A stretch of 64,000 nt of DNA from DMER64 sp041654355. Lineage in GTDB: Bacteria; Bacteroidota; Bacteroidia; Bacteroidales; UBA932. The notes under the pieces were generated by a model. That model did no database searches. It saw only the letters and a list, made by a program, of their open reading frames with translations, and was not told the DNA's origin. The position numbers were made by a program, and so were the translations under genes. Shown here in pieces: positions 16,286-26,100 of the stretch (position 1 is the stretch's first letter; each line of letters opens with the position of its first letter). Location of the stretch: contig JBAZDQ010000002.1 of assembly GCA_041654355.1 (NCBI GenBank), positions 1 through 64,000 on the forward strand, in the 5' to 3' direction.

Positions 16286-17638
16286 ATGATTACAATATCC
16301 AAAGGTCGTTTGAAGGGAAAGGTCTTGCTGCCCCCGTCTAAAAGCATGAGCATAAGGGCGTTGGCCGGCATTTTCCTGGCTGGGCGGGATACTTCCCTAA
16401 AAGGAGCCTGGCCAAAAGACGGGACCCAGGTTTGTGAAGACGTTCAGGCTGCTTACCGCGTGGTGCGCTCTGTTGGATCGCAGTTTGCAAAAGAAGATAT
16501 CTGGCCGCATGCTGCTCTACCCGGACGGGACCATTCCCGACGGCAGCTGGATTGCGGGGAATCGGCCCTGGCATTGAGAATGTTTGCTCCCATACTGGCC
16601 TTGTCGTCTTACATCTATTGTTTACGGGGCCGTACAACACTTATAACAAGACCTATAGATTTTGTAATTGAAGGATTACGGGAACTCGGATGCTGGTGTG
16701 AAAGCCTGAATACCTTGCCCACGTTGTCTATTATGGAAAATCTGAAGGAAACTGGACGGTGGGATACACGGGATCAGTCACTCAGCCTTTCCCGCCCCAT
16801 ACTGCTGGTTCAGGGGCCTTTGCGCGGAGGCAAATACATAGTCAATGCAGGGGGAAGCTCCCAGTTTTTGAGCGGTTTGCTAATGGCCCTGCCTCTGGCT
16901 GAAAAAGATTCCATCCTGGAAGTGGAACACCTGGCCAGCCAGCCTTATATTGACCTGACGCTGGATGTTATGGAATCTTTTGGGGTTCGAGCCACGCACG
17001 ATAATTACAAGGTTTTCCATATACCCGGCCGGCAGACTTACCGGGCCAGAAAGATCGCTATAGAAGGAGATTGGAGTGGAGGGGCGAACTTCATTGTGGG
17101 TGCAGCCCTATTTGGGGATCTTCGAATAAGTCCACTGTGGAAAAACAGTTTACAGGCCGATAAGGCCATTCTGGAAGCCATTGGGAAAGCCGGCGGATCC
17201 TGGGCATGGGGAACCGGAAATCAATTGAAAGTTTACAAAACAGATAATTTGCAGGGATTTGAGTTTGACGCACGAAAGTGCCCCGACCTGTTTCCCCCTT
17301 TGGTTGCACTGGCTGTACATTGTAGCGGCACTACCAGCATTAACGGTATTGACCGCCTGTTTCACAAGGAATCAAACCGTGCGTTGGCTTTACTGGAAGA
17401 ATATTCAAAGGTAGGAGCCAAAATTAAGCTGGAAGGAAATAATATGATCATAGAAGGCGGTGCCCTGCCCGGAGGTGCTTCCATTTCTGCCCGGGGAGAC
17501 AACCGCATTGCCATGTCATTGGCAATAGCTGCCCTCGGGGCCGAAAAGCCTATTGAGATTGAAGGCAAACATACCGTTTCAAAATCGTTCCCTGATTTCT
17601 GGGTGGAACTCGAAAAAGTAACAAAACCTATAGAATGA
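16286..17638 (+). CDS. aroA: 3-phosphoshikimate 1-carboxyvinyltransferase (EPSP synthase), divergent
   Basis: 450 aa. Sixth step of the shikimate pathway: shikimate-3-phosphate plus phosphoenolpyruvate to EPSP. The N-terminal LLPPSKSMSIRAL carries the substrate Lys, GGSSQFLSGLLMALPL the next binding loop, CPDLFPPLVALA the catalytic Asp region, FHKESNRALAL the Glu/Arg pair and ARGDNRIAMSLAIAAL the C-terminal Arg. All key residues are present. The region at about 55-90 has unusual sequence and the protein is somewhat longer than usual. Its stop overlaps the aroC start as ATGA. Promoter box TATCTTTG lies just upstream. Confidence 0.93.
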   Translation: MITISKGRLKGKVLLPPSKSMSIRALAGIFLAGRDTSLKGAWPKDGTQVCEDVQAAYRVVRSVGSQFAKEDIWPHAALPGRDHSRRQLDCGESALALRMFAPILALSSYIYCLRGRTTLITRPIDFVIEGLRELGCWCESLNTLPTLSIMENLKETGRWDTRDQSLSLSRPILLVQGPLRGGKYIVNAGGSSQFLSGLLMALPLAEKDSILEVEHLASQPYIDLTLDVMESFGVRATHDNYKVFHIPGRQTYRARKIAIEGDWSGGANFIVGAALFGDLRISPLWKNSLQADKAILEAIGKAGGSWAWGTGNQLKVYKTDNLQGFEFDARKCPDLFPPLVALAVHCSGTTSINGIDRLFHKESNRALALLEEYSKVGAKIKLEGNNMIIEGGALPGGASISARGDNRIAMSLAIAALGAEKPIEIEGKHTVSKSFPDFWVELEKVTKPIE

Positions 17639-18576
17639 ATGTTTTTGGAAGAAATTTCAGAGTCGCAGTATTTGGCGAATCCCACGGACCGGAGGTAGGT
17701 GTACTCATTGACGGTGTTCCTCCCGGAATACTATTGTCAGAGGCAGATTTTATGGAAGATATTGCCCGTCGTAAAAGCGGCGCCACAGGAACTACAAAAC
17801 GCATGGAAACTGATGAACCCGTCATTAAAAGCGGTGTCTACAGGAATTATACATCAGGCAGTCCTTTATGCATAATATTTTTAAACCGGGATGCCCGTCC
17901 GCAGGATTACCTGCCTTCTGACGAAACTGATCCTGCCAAAAAAATGCCATTCAGGCCCGGAACGGCCGATTACACCGGGGATGTGAAGTATAAAGGGTTC
18001 CAGGATCCGCGCGGGGGCGGACATTTTTCCGGCCGCCTGACTTTGCCACTGGTGGCAGCAGGTGTTGTGGCCAAAAAGATACTGCAACAAAAATACACTT
18101 CTCTGAACATTAAAGCATACCTTTCCCAGGTAGGAGGTATGGCCGTGATCAAGGACCGCCCTTTATCCGAAAAAGTAAATGCCATACTCAGGCAATCCGT
18201 AGATAACGGGGATTCGCTGGGAGCTGTCATATCTTGCGAAGTGAATGGCCTTCCCGCCGGATTAGGTAATCCTTTTTTCGATTCTGTGGAATCTTTGTTA
18301 TCTCATGCAGTTTTTGCCATTCCGGGCATTAAAGGCATAACATTCGGACTGGGTTTTGAAGAGACATTGCTCACAGGATCCCAGAATCCGCATTTAGGAG
18401 GAATTGCCGGGGGCATTTCCAACGGGGATCCGGTATCTTTCCAGATAGCGGTAAAACCCACTCCTACCGTGGGTGGTCACGGTCGTCACGATTCCTGTTT
18501 CGCTTTACGGGTGCCGGTTGTGGCAGAAGCTGTTACGGCCATAGTGTTGGCCGATCTGTCCATTACACCGGTCTGA
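17635..18576 (+). CDS. aroC: Chorismate synthase, short form with altered active-site motif
   Basis: 313 aa against roughly 350-390 for most bacterial enzymes. It converts EPSP to chorismate with reduced FMN. Recognisable are FGESHGPEVGVLIDG (first invariant His), RRKSGATGTTKRMETD, RGGGHFSGR (short-form signature), GGIAGGISNGDPVSF, and GRHDSCFALR...AIVLADL at the end. The second invariant His normally sits in RPGHADYT; here it reads RPGTADYT. Translationally coupled to aroA, so a role in the pathway is likely, but activity is uncertain. It abuts recA tail to tail with no gap. Confidence 0.88.
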   Translation: MNVFGRNFRVAVFGESHGPEVGVLIDGVPPGILLSEADFMEDIARRKSGATGTTKRMETDEPVIKSGVYRNYTSGSPLCIIFLNRDARPQDYLPSDETDPAKKMPFRPGTADYTGDVKYKGFQDPRGGGHFSGRLTLPLVAAGVVAKKILQQKYTSLNIKAYLSQVGGMAVIKDRPLSEKVNAILRQSVDNGDSLGAVISCEVNGLPAGLGNPFFDSVESLLSHAVFAIPGIKGITFGLGFEETLLTGSQNPHLGGIAGGISNGDPVSFQIAVKPTPTVGGHGRHDSCFALRVPVVAEAVTAIVLADLSITPV

Positions 18577-19620
18577 TCAGAGACCTTGTTTTTGTTCCCT
18601 GAGGGCTTTGCGTACTTTTTCTTCGATCTCTTCCTTCATTTCGGGATTGTCTTTGAGCATTTGCCGGACCGCGTCACGTCCCTGTCCGATTTTCGTTTCG
18701 CCATAGCTGAACCACGATCCGCTTTTTTTTATGATGTTCAGTTCAACTCCCAGATCAATGATCTCGCCGGTAAGGGATATGCCTTCTCCGAACATGATGT
18801 CAAACTCGGCCTTTTTAAACGGCGGAGCCATTTTGTTTTTTACCACTTTCACGCGCACGTGATTTCCGGTGGCATCTTCTCCGTCTTTTAACTGTGTGGT
18901 ACGACGTACGTCAATACGTATGGTAGCGTAGAATTTAAGCGCATTTCCTCCGGTAGTCGTTTCCGGGTTCCCGAACATAATGCCTATCTTTTCCCTTAAC
19001 TGGTTGATGAACACACAGGTTGTGTTGGTTTTGCTGATATTTGCCGTTAATTTCCTGAGCGCCTGTGACATTAGCCTGGCCTGGAGTCCCATTTTGGAAT
19101 CTCCCATCTCACCTTCAATTTCGGCTTTGGGAGTCAGTGCTGCTACAGAGTCAATGACCACAATGTCTATGGCTCCGGAGCGGATCAGGTGGTCGGCTAC
19201 TTCCAGGGCCTGTTCTCCGTTATCGGGTTGTGATATCAACAGGGTGTCCACATTGACTCCCAGTTGTTGCGCATAATTGCGGTCAAAGGCATGCTCGGCA
19301 TCAATGATGGCAGCAATCCCGCCCAGTTTCTGGGCCTCGGCAATTGCGTGAATGGCTAAAGTGGTCTTCCCGCTCGATTCGGGCCCGTATATTTCCACAA
19401 CACGTCCCCTGGGATAACCGCCTATCCCCAGCGCATAATCCAGACCGATGGATCCCGACGGGATCACCGATACGTCCCACTTGGGCTGATCGCCCAGTTT
19501 CATAATGGTTCCTTTCCCGAAATCCTTTTCTATCTTATCCAGGGTTGCCTGGAGCGCTTTGAATTTTTCCGGGTTTACGGCTGCTCCTCCTTTTACTTCT
19601 TCTGCACTAACTTTTGCCAT
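18577..19620 (-). CDS. recA: RecA recombinase
   Basis: 347 aa. ATP-dependent strand exchange and activation of LexA-type cleavage. Walker A is GPESSGKTTLA, followed by VDTLLISQPDNGEQALE, Walker B VIDSVAAL, the L1/L2 loops (EIEGEMGDSKMGLQARLMSQALRK in part) and FINQLREKIGIMFGNPETT. The ATG at 19620 is chosen over the ATG at 19668 because the usual RecA start MAK... lies there. A TATATTTG box on the minus strand (19646-19653) is placed 25 bases upstream. I see no LexA box. Confidence 0.98.
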   Translation of the reverse strand: MAKVSAEEVKGGAAVNPEKFKALQATLDKIEKDFGKGTIMKLGDQPKWDVSVIPSGSIGLDYALGIGGYPRGRVVEIYGPESSGKTTLAIHAIAEAQKLGGIAAIIDAEHAFDRNYAQQLGVNVDTLLISQPDNGEQALEVADHLIRSGAIDIVVIDSVAALTPKAEIEGEMGDSKMGLQARLMSQALRKLTANISKTNTTCVFINQLREKIGIMFGNPETTTGGNALKFYATIRIDVRRTTQLKDGEDATGNHVRVKVVKNKMAPPFKKAEFDIMFGEGISLTGEIIDLGVELNIIKKSGSWFSYGETKIGQGRDAVRQMLKDNPEMKEEIEEKVRKALREQKQGL

Positions 19621-19675
19621 GATATTTTGATTAATGATTAGACAACAAATATACAAATTCACGGACAAAATACCC

Positions 19676-19683
19676 TATCTTTG
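19676..19683 (+). promoter_or_regulatory. Promoter -7 box of rlmN, 4 bases before ATG
   Basis: TATCTTTG fits TAnnTTTG and ends 4 bases before the rlmN start. If it is the real -7 box, the mRNA would begin at or next to the ATG (leaderless). Confidence 0.5.
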
Positions 19684-19687
19684 AAGC

Positions 19688-20713
19688 ATGAAAGAATGGT
19701 TGTTGGGAAAAAATCCAGGTGAGTTGCGTCAAATTACTGATTCATACGGACTGCCTTCTTTTACAGCCGGCCAGATTGCCCGTTGGATCTATCAGAACAA
19801 AGTCCGGGATATAGGGGAAATGACCAACCTGCCAAAAGCGGCCAGGGAAAAACTTTCCGAAAATTACCAGGTGGGGGGATGGAGTCCTGTGGACGTACAG
19901 GAGTCTGCCGACGGCACAAAAAAATACCTCTTTCCTACCGCTGCAGGTTCTCATACAGGCATTGAAGCCGTGATGATCCCGGAACAGGACAGGGCAACCC
20001 TGTGCCTGTCATCACAAGCTGGATGTCGCCTGGGCTGTGCTTTTTGCATGACGGCCCGGATGGGGTTCCAGGGACAATTGAGTGCCGGTGAGATCGTTGG
20101 CCAGTTCCTGAATGTTCAGGAAACCGGACAGCTGACCAATGTAGTGTATATGGGCATGGGGGAGCCACTGGACAACTGGAAAGAAGTATTACGTTCCCTT
20201 GAGATCTTTACCTCTTCCTGGGGGTTTGCCTGGAGTCCGCGGCGCATAACGGTTTCCACTTCGGGGATACTGCCGGTGCTGGATTCGTTTATGGAAAAAA
20301 CACAAGCACATCTGGCCGTAAGTCTGCACAATCCCTTTGATGCGGAACGGGAGCAGCTGATGCCCGTACAAAAAGCCTACCCGGTTAGTAAAATAATCCG
20401 GAAACTGAGAGAGTACAATTTCAGCGGGCAACGCAGGCTGAGTTTTGAATATATCTTATTTGACGGGTGGAACGATACCCAAAGGCATGCAGCGGCCTTG
20501 TTGCAGTTGTTGCGTGGCATGGATTGCAGGGTGAACCTGATTCGTTTTCATCCCATTCCGGGTTTTTCCATGCAACCTTCAAAAGAAACGGCCGTGAATG
20601 TGTTTCTGGCAAGATTGAACAAGGCAGGACTGGTAACGACCGTGCGGGCTTCCCGGGGTCAGGACATCCTGGCGGCGTGCGGTATGTTGAGCGTTAAGAA
20701 AAAAGAGGAGTGA
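19688..20713 (+). CDS. rlmN: 23S rRNA (A2503-C2)/tRNA (A37-C2) methyltransferase
   Basis: 341 aa radical-SAM enzyme that methylates A2503 of 23S rRNA. The cluster motif is CRLGCAFCMTA at about residue 110; GEIVGQFLN and NVVYMGMGEPLDNW follow. The second catalytic Cys is in the C-terminal SRGQDILAACGML. Full family length. The stop TGA shares a base with the recX ATG (TGATG), so the two are co-transcribed. Confidence 0.96.
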   Translation: MKEWLLGKNPGELRQITDSYGLPSFTAGQIARWIYQNKVRDIGEMTNLPKAAREKLSENYQVGGWSPVDVQESADGTKKYLFPTAAGSHTGIEAVMIPEQDRATLCLSSQAGCRLGCAFCMTARMGFQGQLSAGEIVGQFLNVQETGQLTNVVYMGMGEPLDNWKEVLRSLEIFTSSWGFAWSPRRITVSTSGILPVLDSFMEKTQAHLAVSLHNPFDAEREQLMPVQKAYPVSKIIRKLREYNFSGQRRLSFEYILFDGWNDTQRHAAALLQLLRGMDCRVNLIRFHPIPGFSMQPSKETAVNVFLARLNKAGLVTTVRASRGQDILAACGMLSVKKKEE

Positions 20714-21183
20714 TGGAACAGGAAGTATTCAAACAATATCTGGGACAGATGCAGGCTTTGTGCAGCCGGAGCGAGAAATGCCGGACAGATATCCAAAAAA
20801 AACTGCAACAGAAGGAAATCTCTTCCGAAGATGTTAATAATATTTTGCAGGCTCTGGAGAATGACGGATTCATTGACGAAGTGCGTTATACCAAAGCATA
20901 TGTACATGACAAAAGCCGGCTGCAGGGGTGGGGGCCGAGGAAGATATCGGGTATGCTTAAGATGAAAGGAATTCCGCAAGAAATCATCGAAAGTGCTCTT
21001 TCACAGTTAGATGAGGAGTCGCTTGTGACCAGGTTAAAGGAAGCACTCAACAAGAAAGACAAAACCATAAAAGACACGGATCCGGTTAAACGGCATGCCA
21101 GACTGGTCCGTTTGGGTATAAGTAAAGGTTATAATTACTGGCAGGTACTAAAGGTTTTGGAAATATTAAAAAATGAAAACTAA
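20713..21183 (+). CDS. recX: RecX-family regulator of RecA
   Basis: 156 aa. RecX limits RecA filament growth. The sequence has the helical three-repeat pattern: IQKKLQQKEISSEDVNNILQ, DGFIDEVRYTKAYVHDKSRLQGWGPRKISGML in part, and KRHARLVRLGISKGYNYWQVLKVLEIL. The ATG at 20713 is preferred over GTG at 20710. It lies close to recA but on the other strand and is coupled to rlmN. Confidence 0.88.
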   Translation: MEQEVFKQYLGQMQALCSRSEKCRTDIQKKLQQKEISSEDVNNILQALENDGFIDEVRYTKAYVHDKSRLQGWGPRKISGMLKMKGIPQEIIESALSQLDEESLVTRLKEALNKKDKTIKDTDPVKRHARLVRLGISKGYNYWQVLKVLEILKNEN

Positions 21184-21193
21184 ATAAATATTT

Positions 21194-21223
21194 TTTGAAT
21201 AATTGAAATTCTTGTTATATTTG
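21194..21223 (+). promoter_or_regulatory. Bacteroidota-type promoter of the small protein gene
   Basis: TTTG (21194-21197), an 18-base spacer, then TATATTTG (21216-21223). This is one of the best consensus matches in the window. The leader to the ATG at 21272 is about 40 bases and AT-rich. Confidence 0.75.
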
Positions 21224-21271
21224 TGCTTTAGAAATCAAGCCATTTAATTATTACACTTAAATAATATTGTT

Positions 21272-21445
21272 ATGACAATTTTAGACATCACATTGCAGCC
21301 AATCTACGATCTGTTAGGCGAGATCTGGGCTTTACTTTTTGGAAGTGCCGGAGCATGGGCAGATAACCTCTTTGTTGTTCTGAACCATATTTGGGATATT
21401 TTCCAGGGCATCTTTACTTTTGTAATAACAGGCGGAGCAGCTTAA
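21272..21445 (+). CDS. 57-residue hydrophobic small protein, unknown
   Basis: An ATG frame of 57 codons: MTILDITLQPIYDLLGEI at the start, then hydrophobic stretches (WALLFGSAG, NLFVVLNHIWDIF, GIFTFVITGGAA). It has no Lys or Arg at all and four acidic residues; three Trp are spaced through it. The pattern suggests one long or two short membrane-lying helices. A strong promoter lies upstream and a hairpin terminator at 21484, so it forms its own short transcription unit. I do not recognise the family. The signals on both sides make it likely to be a real gene rather than chance. Confidence 0.65.
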   Translation: MTILDITLQPIYDLLGEIWALLFGSAGAWADNLFVVLNHIWDIFQGIFTFVITGGAA

Positions 21446-21483
21446 ATTTTTCGCTACGTATTACTGATCAGTACCTTAATAAT

Positions 21484-21514
21484 AAGGCTGTCTCGTACGA
21501 AGGCAGCTTTTTTT
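21484..21514 (+). terminator. Terminator of the small protein gene
   Basis: AAGGCTGTC pairs with GGCAGCTTT (two G-U pairs) around a TCGTACGAA loop, followed by a T-run. The next gene starts 5 bases later. Confidence 0.7.
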
Positions 21515-21518
21515 GCTT

Positions 21519-22064
21519 ATGGGGATCTGCAAAGCAGGGGACATTGTCTTTACATTATATAAAAGTACCCGGAAATCGTTGGGAATTACTGTCAGGAAAG
21601 ACGGGTCGGTACATGTGAGAGCTCCCTTCTGGCTCAGCTCACACGAAGTGATCCGCGTGGTATCTTCTAAAGCGACCTGGATACAGACCAGGCAAAAAGC
21701 CCTGGAAAAAGAGCCCGTGCTTCCTGACGGTAAGGCAGAAATGGCCCGGCTGCGGAAAGAAGCATTGGTAAAATTTCTGAATATTGCTGCTCCCTGGGTG
21801 GAGCACTTCAATAAAAAGTACGGAGTGGAACCTAAGAAGTGGACGGTCCGTACGATGAACACGCGCTGGGGAAGCTGTTCTTCGGCTACCGGAAGGATCA
21901 CCCTCAATCTCAAGCTTTTTTACAAACCCGATCCAAGCGTGGAATATGTGATCGTTCACGAATTGTGCCATCTGATCCACCCGGATCACGGCAAAGGATT
22001 TTATGCCTTGCTGGAGAAGGAACTTCCGGACTGGAAGCCTAGGAGAAAGCAATTAAAAGCTTAA
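21519..22064 (+). CDS. YgjP/DUF45-type metallopeptidase
   Basis: 181 aa. The zinc motif VHELCHLIHPDHGKGFY is near residue 150, and the upstream NTRWGSCSSATGRITLN block is the family hallmark (usual form: RWGSCS..G.I.LN). These SprT-like proteins are thought to be zinc peptidases; the substrate is unknown, and they often sit near restriction or repair genes. The ATG at 21519 is preferred over TTG at 21513. It starts just after a terminator, so a promoter must lie within or before it; none is clear. Confidence 0.88.
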   Translation: MGICKAGDIVFTLYKSTRKSLGITVRKDGSVHVRAPFWLSSHEVIRVVSSKATWIQTRQKALEKEPVLPDGKAEMARLRKEALVKFLNIAAPWVEHFNKKYGVEPKKWTVRTMNTRWGSCSSATGRITLNLKLFYKPDPSVEYVIVHELCHLIHPDHGKGFYALLEKELPDWKPRRKQLKA

Positions 22065-22069
22065 ATTTG
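22062..22069 (+). promoter_or_regulatory. Possible prfB -7 promoter box
   Basis: TAAATTTG fits TAnnTTTG. It overlaps the stop codon of the metallopeptidase gene and ends 7 bases before the prfB ATG. Confidence 0.35.
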
Positions 22070-22076
22070 CAGTATT

Positions 22077-23163
22077 ATGATATATTCCGTAGATAATTAT
22101 AAAAACCTGTTGCAACGAGGGCAACGGTTGAGGAGGTTTCTTTGAGGTAGAAACCCGCGAAAAAGAATGGCAGTCCCTGGCCGAACGTTCACAGCAGCCG
22201 GATTTTTGGAACAATCCCAAAGAAGCGGAGGCGATCCTAAAAAAACAGTCCGGCCTGAAATCTGTGCTGGACGCCTATTACCGCATCCGCGAAGGACTGG
22301 AGGATCTGCAGGTGCTTGCCGAGTTAGAGGCTTCCCAAGAGGAGCTGGACCGCCAGACTGACAAAGTGCTGGACTGGATCGAGCAGGAAGAGCTAAAAAG
22401 TATGCTCAGCGGCGAGGGGGATGACCTGGGGGCCCTGTTGAAAATCAATTCAGGGGCCGGGGGAACGGAAAGCAATGACTGGTCCGCCATGCTTATGCGG
22501 ATGTACATCCGCTGGGGCGAACGGAACGGGTACAAAGTAAGGGTTCACGACATTTTGGATGGGGAGGAAGCCGGGATCAAATCATGTATCCTGGAATTTG
22601 AAGGTGAATATGCCTACGGGTATTTAAAAGCCGAGAACGGGGTTCACCGCCTGGTGCGTATTTCGCCTTTCAATGCCCAGGGCAAACGCCAGACTACCTT
22701 TTCTTCTGTATTTGTTTATCCGGCAGTGGATGACTCCATAGAAATTGAAATCAATCCTGCCGACCTGGAGTGGGATACCTACCGGTCCAGTGGAGCAGGC
22801 GGACAAAATGTTAATAAAGTGGAAACCGGAGTCCGGGTGCGCCATATTCCAACCGGGATCGTAGTAGAAAACACGGAAACAAGAAGCCAGTTTGATAACC
22901 GGCAGAATGCTCTTCGTATTCTTAAATCTCATTTGTATGAGATAGAACTGGAAAAACGAAGGGAAAAGGAATCGAAACTGGAAGGGCAGAAGAAAAAGAT
23001 CGAATGGGGATCCCAGATTCGTTCCTATACGCTTCATCCTTATAAAATGGTAAAAGACCACAGGACAGGGCATGAAATGACAGACACACAGGCCGTGCTT
23101 GATGGAGACCTGAACGGGTTCATTCATACCTATCTGTTGGGAGGTTCGGCAAATGGCGCTTAA
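22077..23163 (+). CDS. prfB: Peptide chain release factor 2, programmed +1 frameshift
   Basis: Releases finished proteins at UGA and UAA. The gene is in two frames: codons 1-22 (22077-22142) end at an in-frame TGA (22143-22145), and the rest (22144-23163) is read after a +1 shift at CTT-T, giving 361 aa. The second frame continues EVETREKEWQSL and carries the RF2 marker SPF (RISPFNAQGKRQTTF) and the GGQ loop (SGAGGQNVNKVET). The shift site AGG AGG TTT CTT TGA has the same layout as in E. coli. A plain gene caller would start it late, near 22264. The end overlaps the helicase gene by 11 bases. Confidence 0.95.
22131..22145 (+). promoter_or_regulatory. prfB autoregulatory frameshift site
   Basis: AGGAGG, one spacer codon TTT, slippery CTT and stop TGA. 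The internal Shine-Dalgarno-like AGGAGG complements CCTCC at the end of the 16S gene in this window. Low RF2 lets ribosomes pause at TGA and slip +1. The base after TGA is G, not the C seen in E. coli. Confidence 0.93.
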
Positions 23164-26100
23164 GGTCTATAAGGCTTCTGCAGGCACCGGGAAAACGTAC
23201 CGTCTTACATTGATGTACCTTTCCTTGTTGTTGGGCAATGTTTCGCATTTTGATCCGAATGCCTTTTTGCGAATATTGGCCGTAACCTTTACCAATAAAG
23301 CCACTGAAGAAATGAAGGCCAGGATCCTGGATACACTGGAATCCCTGGCTAAAGGGAATGCTTCGCATTTTACGGATGACCTTGGCCGGGAAACCGGCTT
23401 GCCTTTTGAAACCCTGGTTACACGTGCTTCGCAGGTCCACCAAAACCTGTTGCACCGGTATTCTTACTTTTCTGTATCCACTCTGGATGCTTTCTTTCAA
23501 AAAGTCCTCCGTTCTTTTATTCTGGAGGCCGGACTGAGTACGGGTTATTCTATAGATACAGATACGGATTTTTTGCTGGAAAATACAGCCGGACAGATCG
23601 TACAAAAAATTCCCGATGACGATTCTTTGCGAACCTGGTTCGGGGAGCTTATAAAAGAAAAAGTTTCCAGGGCGGACAAATGGGACGTGGCTGATCTTTT
23701 AAAACAGGTTGGACGGCAGGTAACACGCGAATCCTTCCGGGCAATGGGAGAAGCTTTCGCGGGGAAGATCTCGGACCGGGTATTTCTGAAAGCATTCATC
23801 CTGGAGAACCGGGTAATCATCGATTCTTTTGAAACAACCATGAAAGGATTGGGAGAGAAGGCCCTGACTCTGATCAACGACAATGGCTTTACCGTCATGG
23901 ATTTCCCTTACAAAAATGGTTCCTTTGCCGGTTATTTCCTGAAGATATCTGCAATCCATCCGTCTGCGGAGGCGTTCGCACCAGGGGTGCGTGTTCTGGA
24001 AGCAATGGCAGGCAAAGATCTTTTGTGGTACAACAAGAATTCTCCTGAAGGACTTCAGAAGATGCAGGGGATACTCATCCCGGTAATGCAGGAAATACAC
24101 CGGTATTATTCCGTGCATTTCAAACTTTACGTTACGGCACTTGCCGTAAGGGAGCAGTTGCCTCAAATGGGACTCCTGGCCGATGTGATTACTACTATGC
24201 GGCGGATACAGGAAGAAAACAACACCCTGGATATTGGAGATTCCACGTACCTGCTTAATAAGCTGGTTGGAGACGGGAATACCCCTTTTATCTACGAACG
24301 CATGGGTGCCGGTTACGACTCGTTTTTGCTGGATGAATTCCAGGATACCTCATATCTGCAATGGCAGAATATGTATCCGCTTTTAATCAACGGGCTGGCC
24401 CAGGGTGCCGATTCCCTTATTGTAGGAGACGTTAAGCAATCCATTTACAGATGGCGCAATAGCGACTGGCGGATACTGGGTGAACAGATTACAGCTGATC
24501 CCCTGCTCCGGAAACACGGGGTGGATCTTCACACATTACAAACTAACTGGCGGAGCAAAAAAGAGATCGTCATGTTTGTAAACGATCTTATAGAGAATGT
24601 AAAGAATTCACTCAATAGTACCATTACCGCAAAGATCAACGGCAGTGACGCTATAAACGAGGCAGATAAAAATTATCTTGAAAACCTGCTGAACAACGCG
24701 TATGCGAACTTCCAGGAAAAGATGCCGGATAGGAATACCGTTGAACCGTGCGGTTATGTGCAGATCAATACATTCAATGCAGAGGAAAGCAGCCAGACAG
24801 AAGATAAAACTCTCAACGCTTTAAAAGATGAGTTAATTGCATTAATAAAGAGGGGATACAGCGCTTCAGACATACTCATACTGGTCAGGTCAAAGGAAAA
24901 TGCCCGGACCATTACTCGTTTTTTGCTGCAATACGAAATGGAACACATCCATGAAGCAGTGATGCTGCCCCGGGTGATATCCGAAGATGCACTTTACCTG
25001 TCTTCTTCTCCTTACGTGACCCTGGCTGTGGCTGTGCTTAAGTTGAGCCATTATCCGCAAGATACCTGTAATGCACAGACAGTTCTCCGGTTGTCTGAAG
25101 AATATGGGAAAAAGGACATTTCAGGTGACAGTGATTTCCTGGAACGATTGCGTTTTATGCCCCTGGCCGATGCAATGGAAGCCATTATTCAAAGAATGGA
25201 ATGGACACAATGCAGGGAAGCGATCCCTTACCTGCAGGAGCTTCACGATGCATTGCTCCGGTTCTCGGGAAGAGATAGCGGGGGTGTTTTTGCCTTTCTC
25301 AAATGGTGGGATATTCGCGGGAAGGAAACCATGTTGACAGCAGAACTGCCGGAACATGCGGTCCGTTTATTGACTATCCATAAGGCCAAAGGCCTTGAAG
25401 CTCCTGTGGTGATGATCCCGTTTTGCAACTGGCCTTTGGATTCCCGCGCAGGAAGATCCGTGATATGGACCAAAACATCTGTTGAACCGTTCAACCGATT
25501 GGAACAAATCCCTGTAGTATATGATAACAAGCTGATGCATACCTGTTTTGCCCCTGATTTTTACCTGGAGTATTCGCAGAGGATCCTGGATGCGCTTAAT
25601 TTATTGTATGTAGCCGTTACCAGGCCCAGGGAAGAATTGTATGTGTATCTCCCTTTTTCAAAAAAGAATTCAAAAGATAATATTGCCTGCCCGGTGCGGG
25701 AGGCGCTTCCGTTCCGGACTCATACGGATGATGAAGTCCTGCGTTTCGGTAACCCTTCACCTACAGTTCACAGCCCCAAAAAGTCTTCTGAGGGTTACAT
25801 CATGGATGAATATCCTTCAGCCGGATTTGGCGACAAACTTAAACTGGTATACCGTGAAGACACCTTTGAATATTCACCTTCAGATTCCATGCGTCAGTGG
25901 GGACTGGTCCTGCACAAAGCGCTGTCCCGTGTAGAAACTATTGATCAGGTAGAGCAGGTTTTACAGGGGTTGGTTCAGGAAGGGGAACTGGCAGGTAACA
26001 GGGAAACAGCGGAACAATTTACCCGGGCAATAAAAAAAACGTTGTTAAATCCTGAAATTGCACGTTGGTTTGATGGATCCTGGAAAGTCAGGAATGAGGC

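Noticed and set aside
22264..23163. prfB starting at 22264 as a 299-residue frame
   Set aside because: It would drop the N-terminal domain; the upstream frameshift site gives the full protein.
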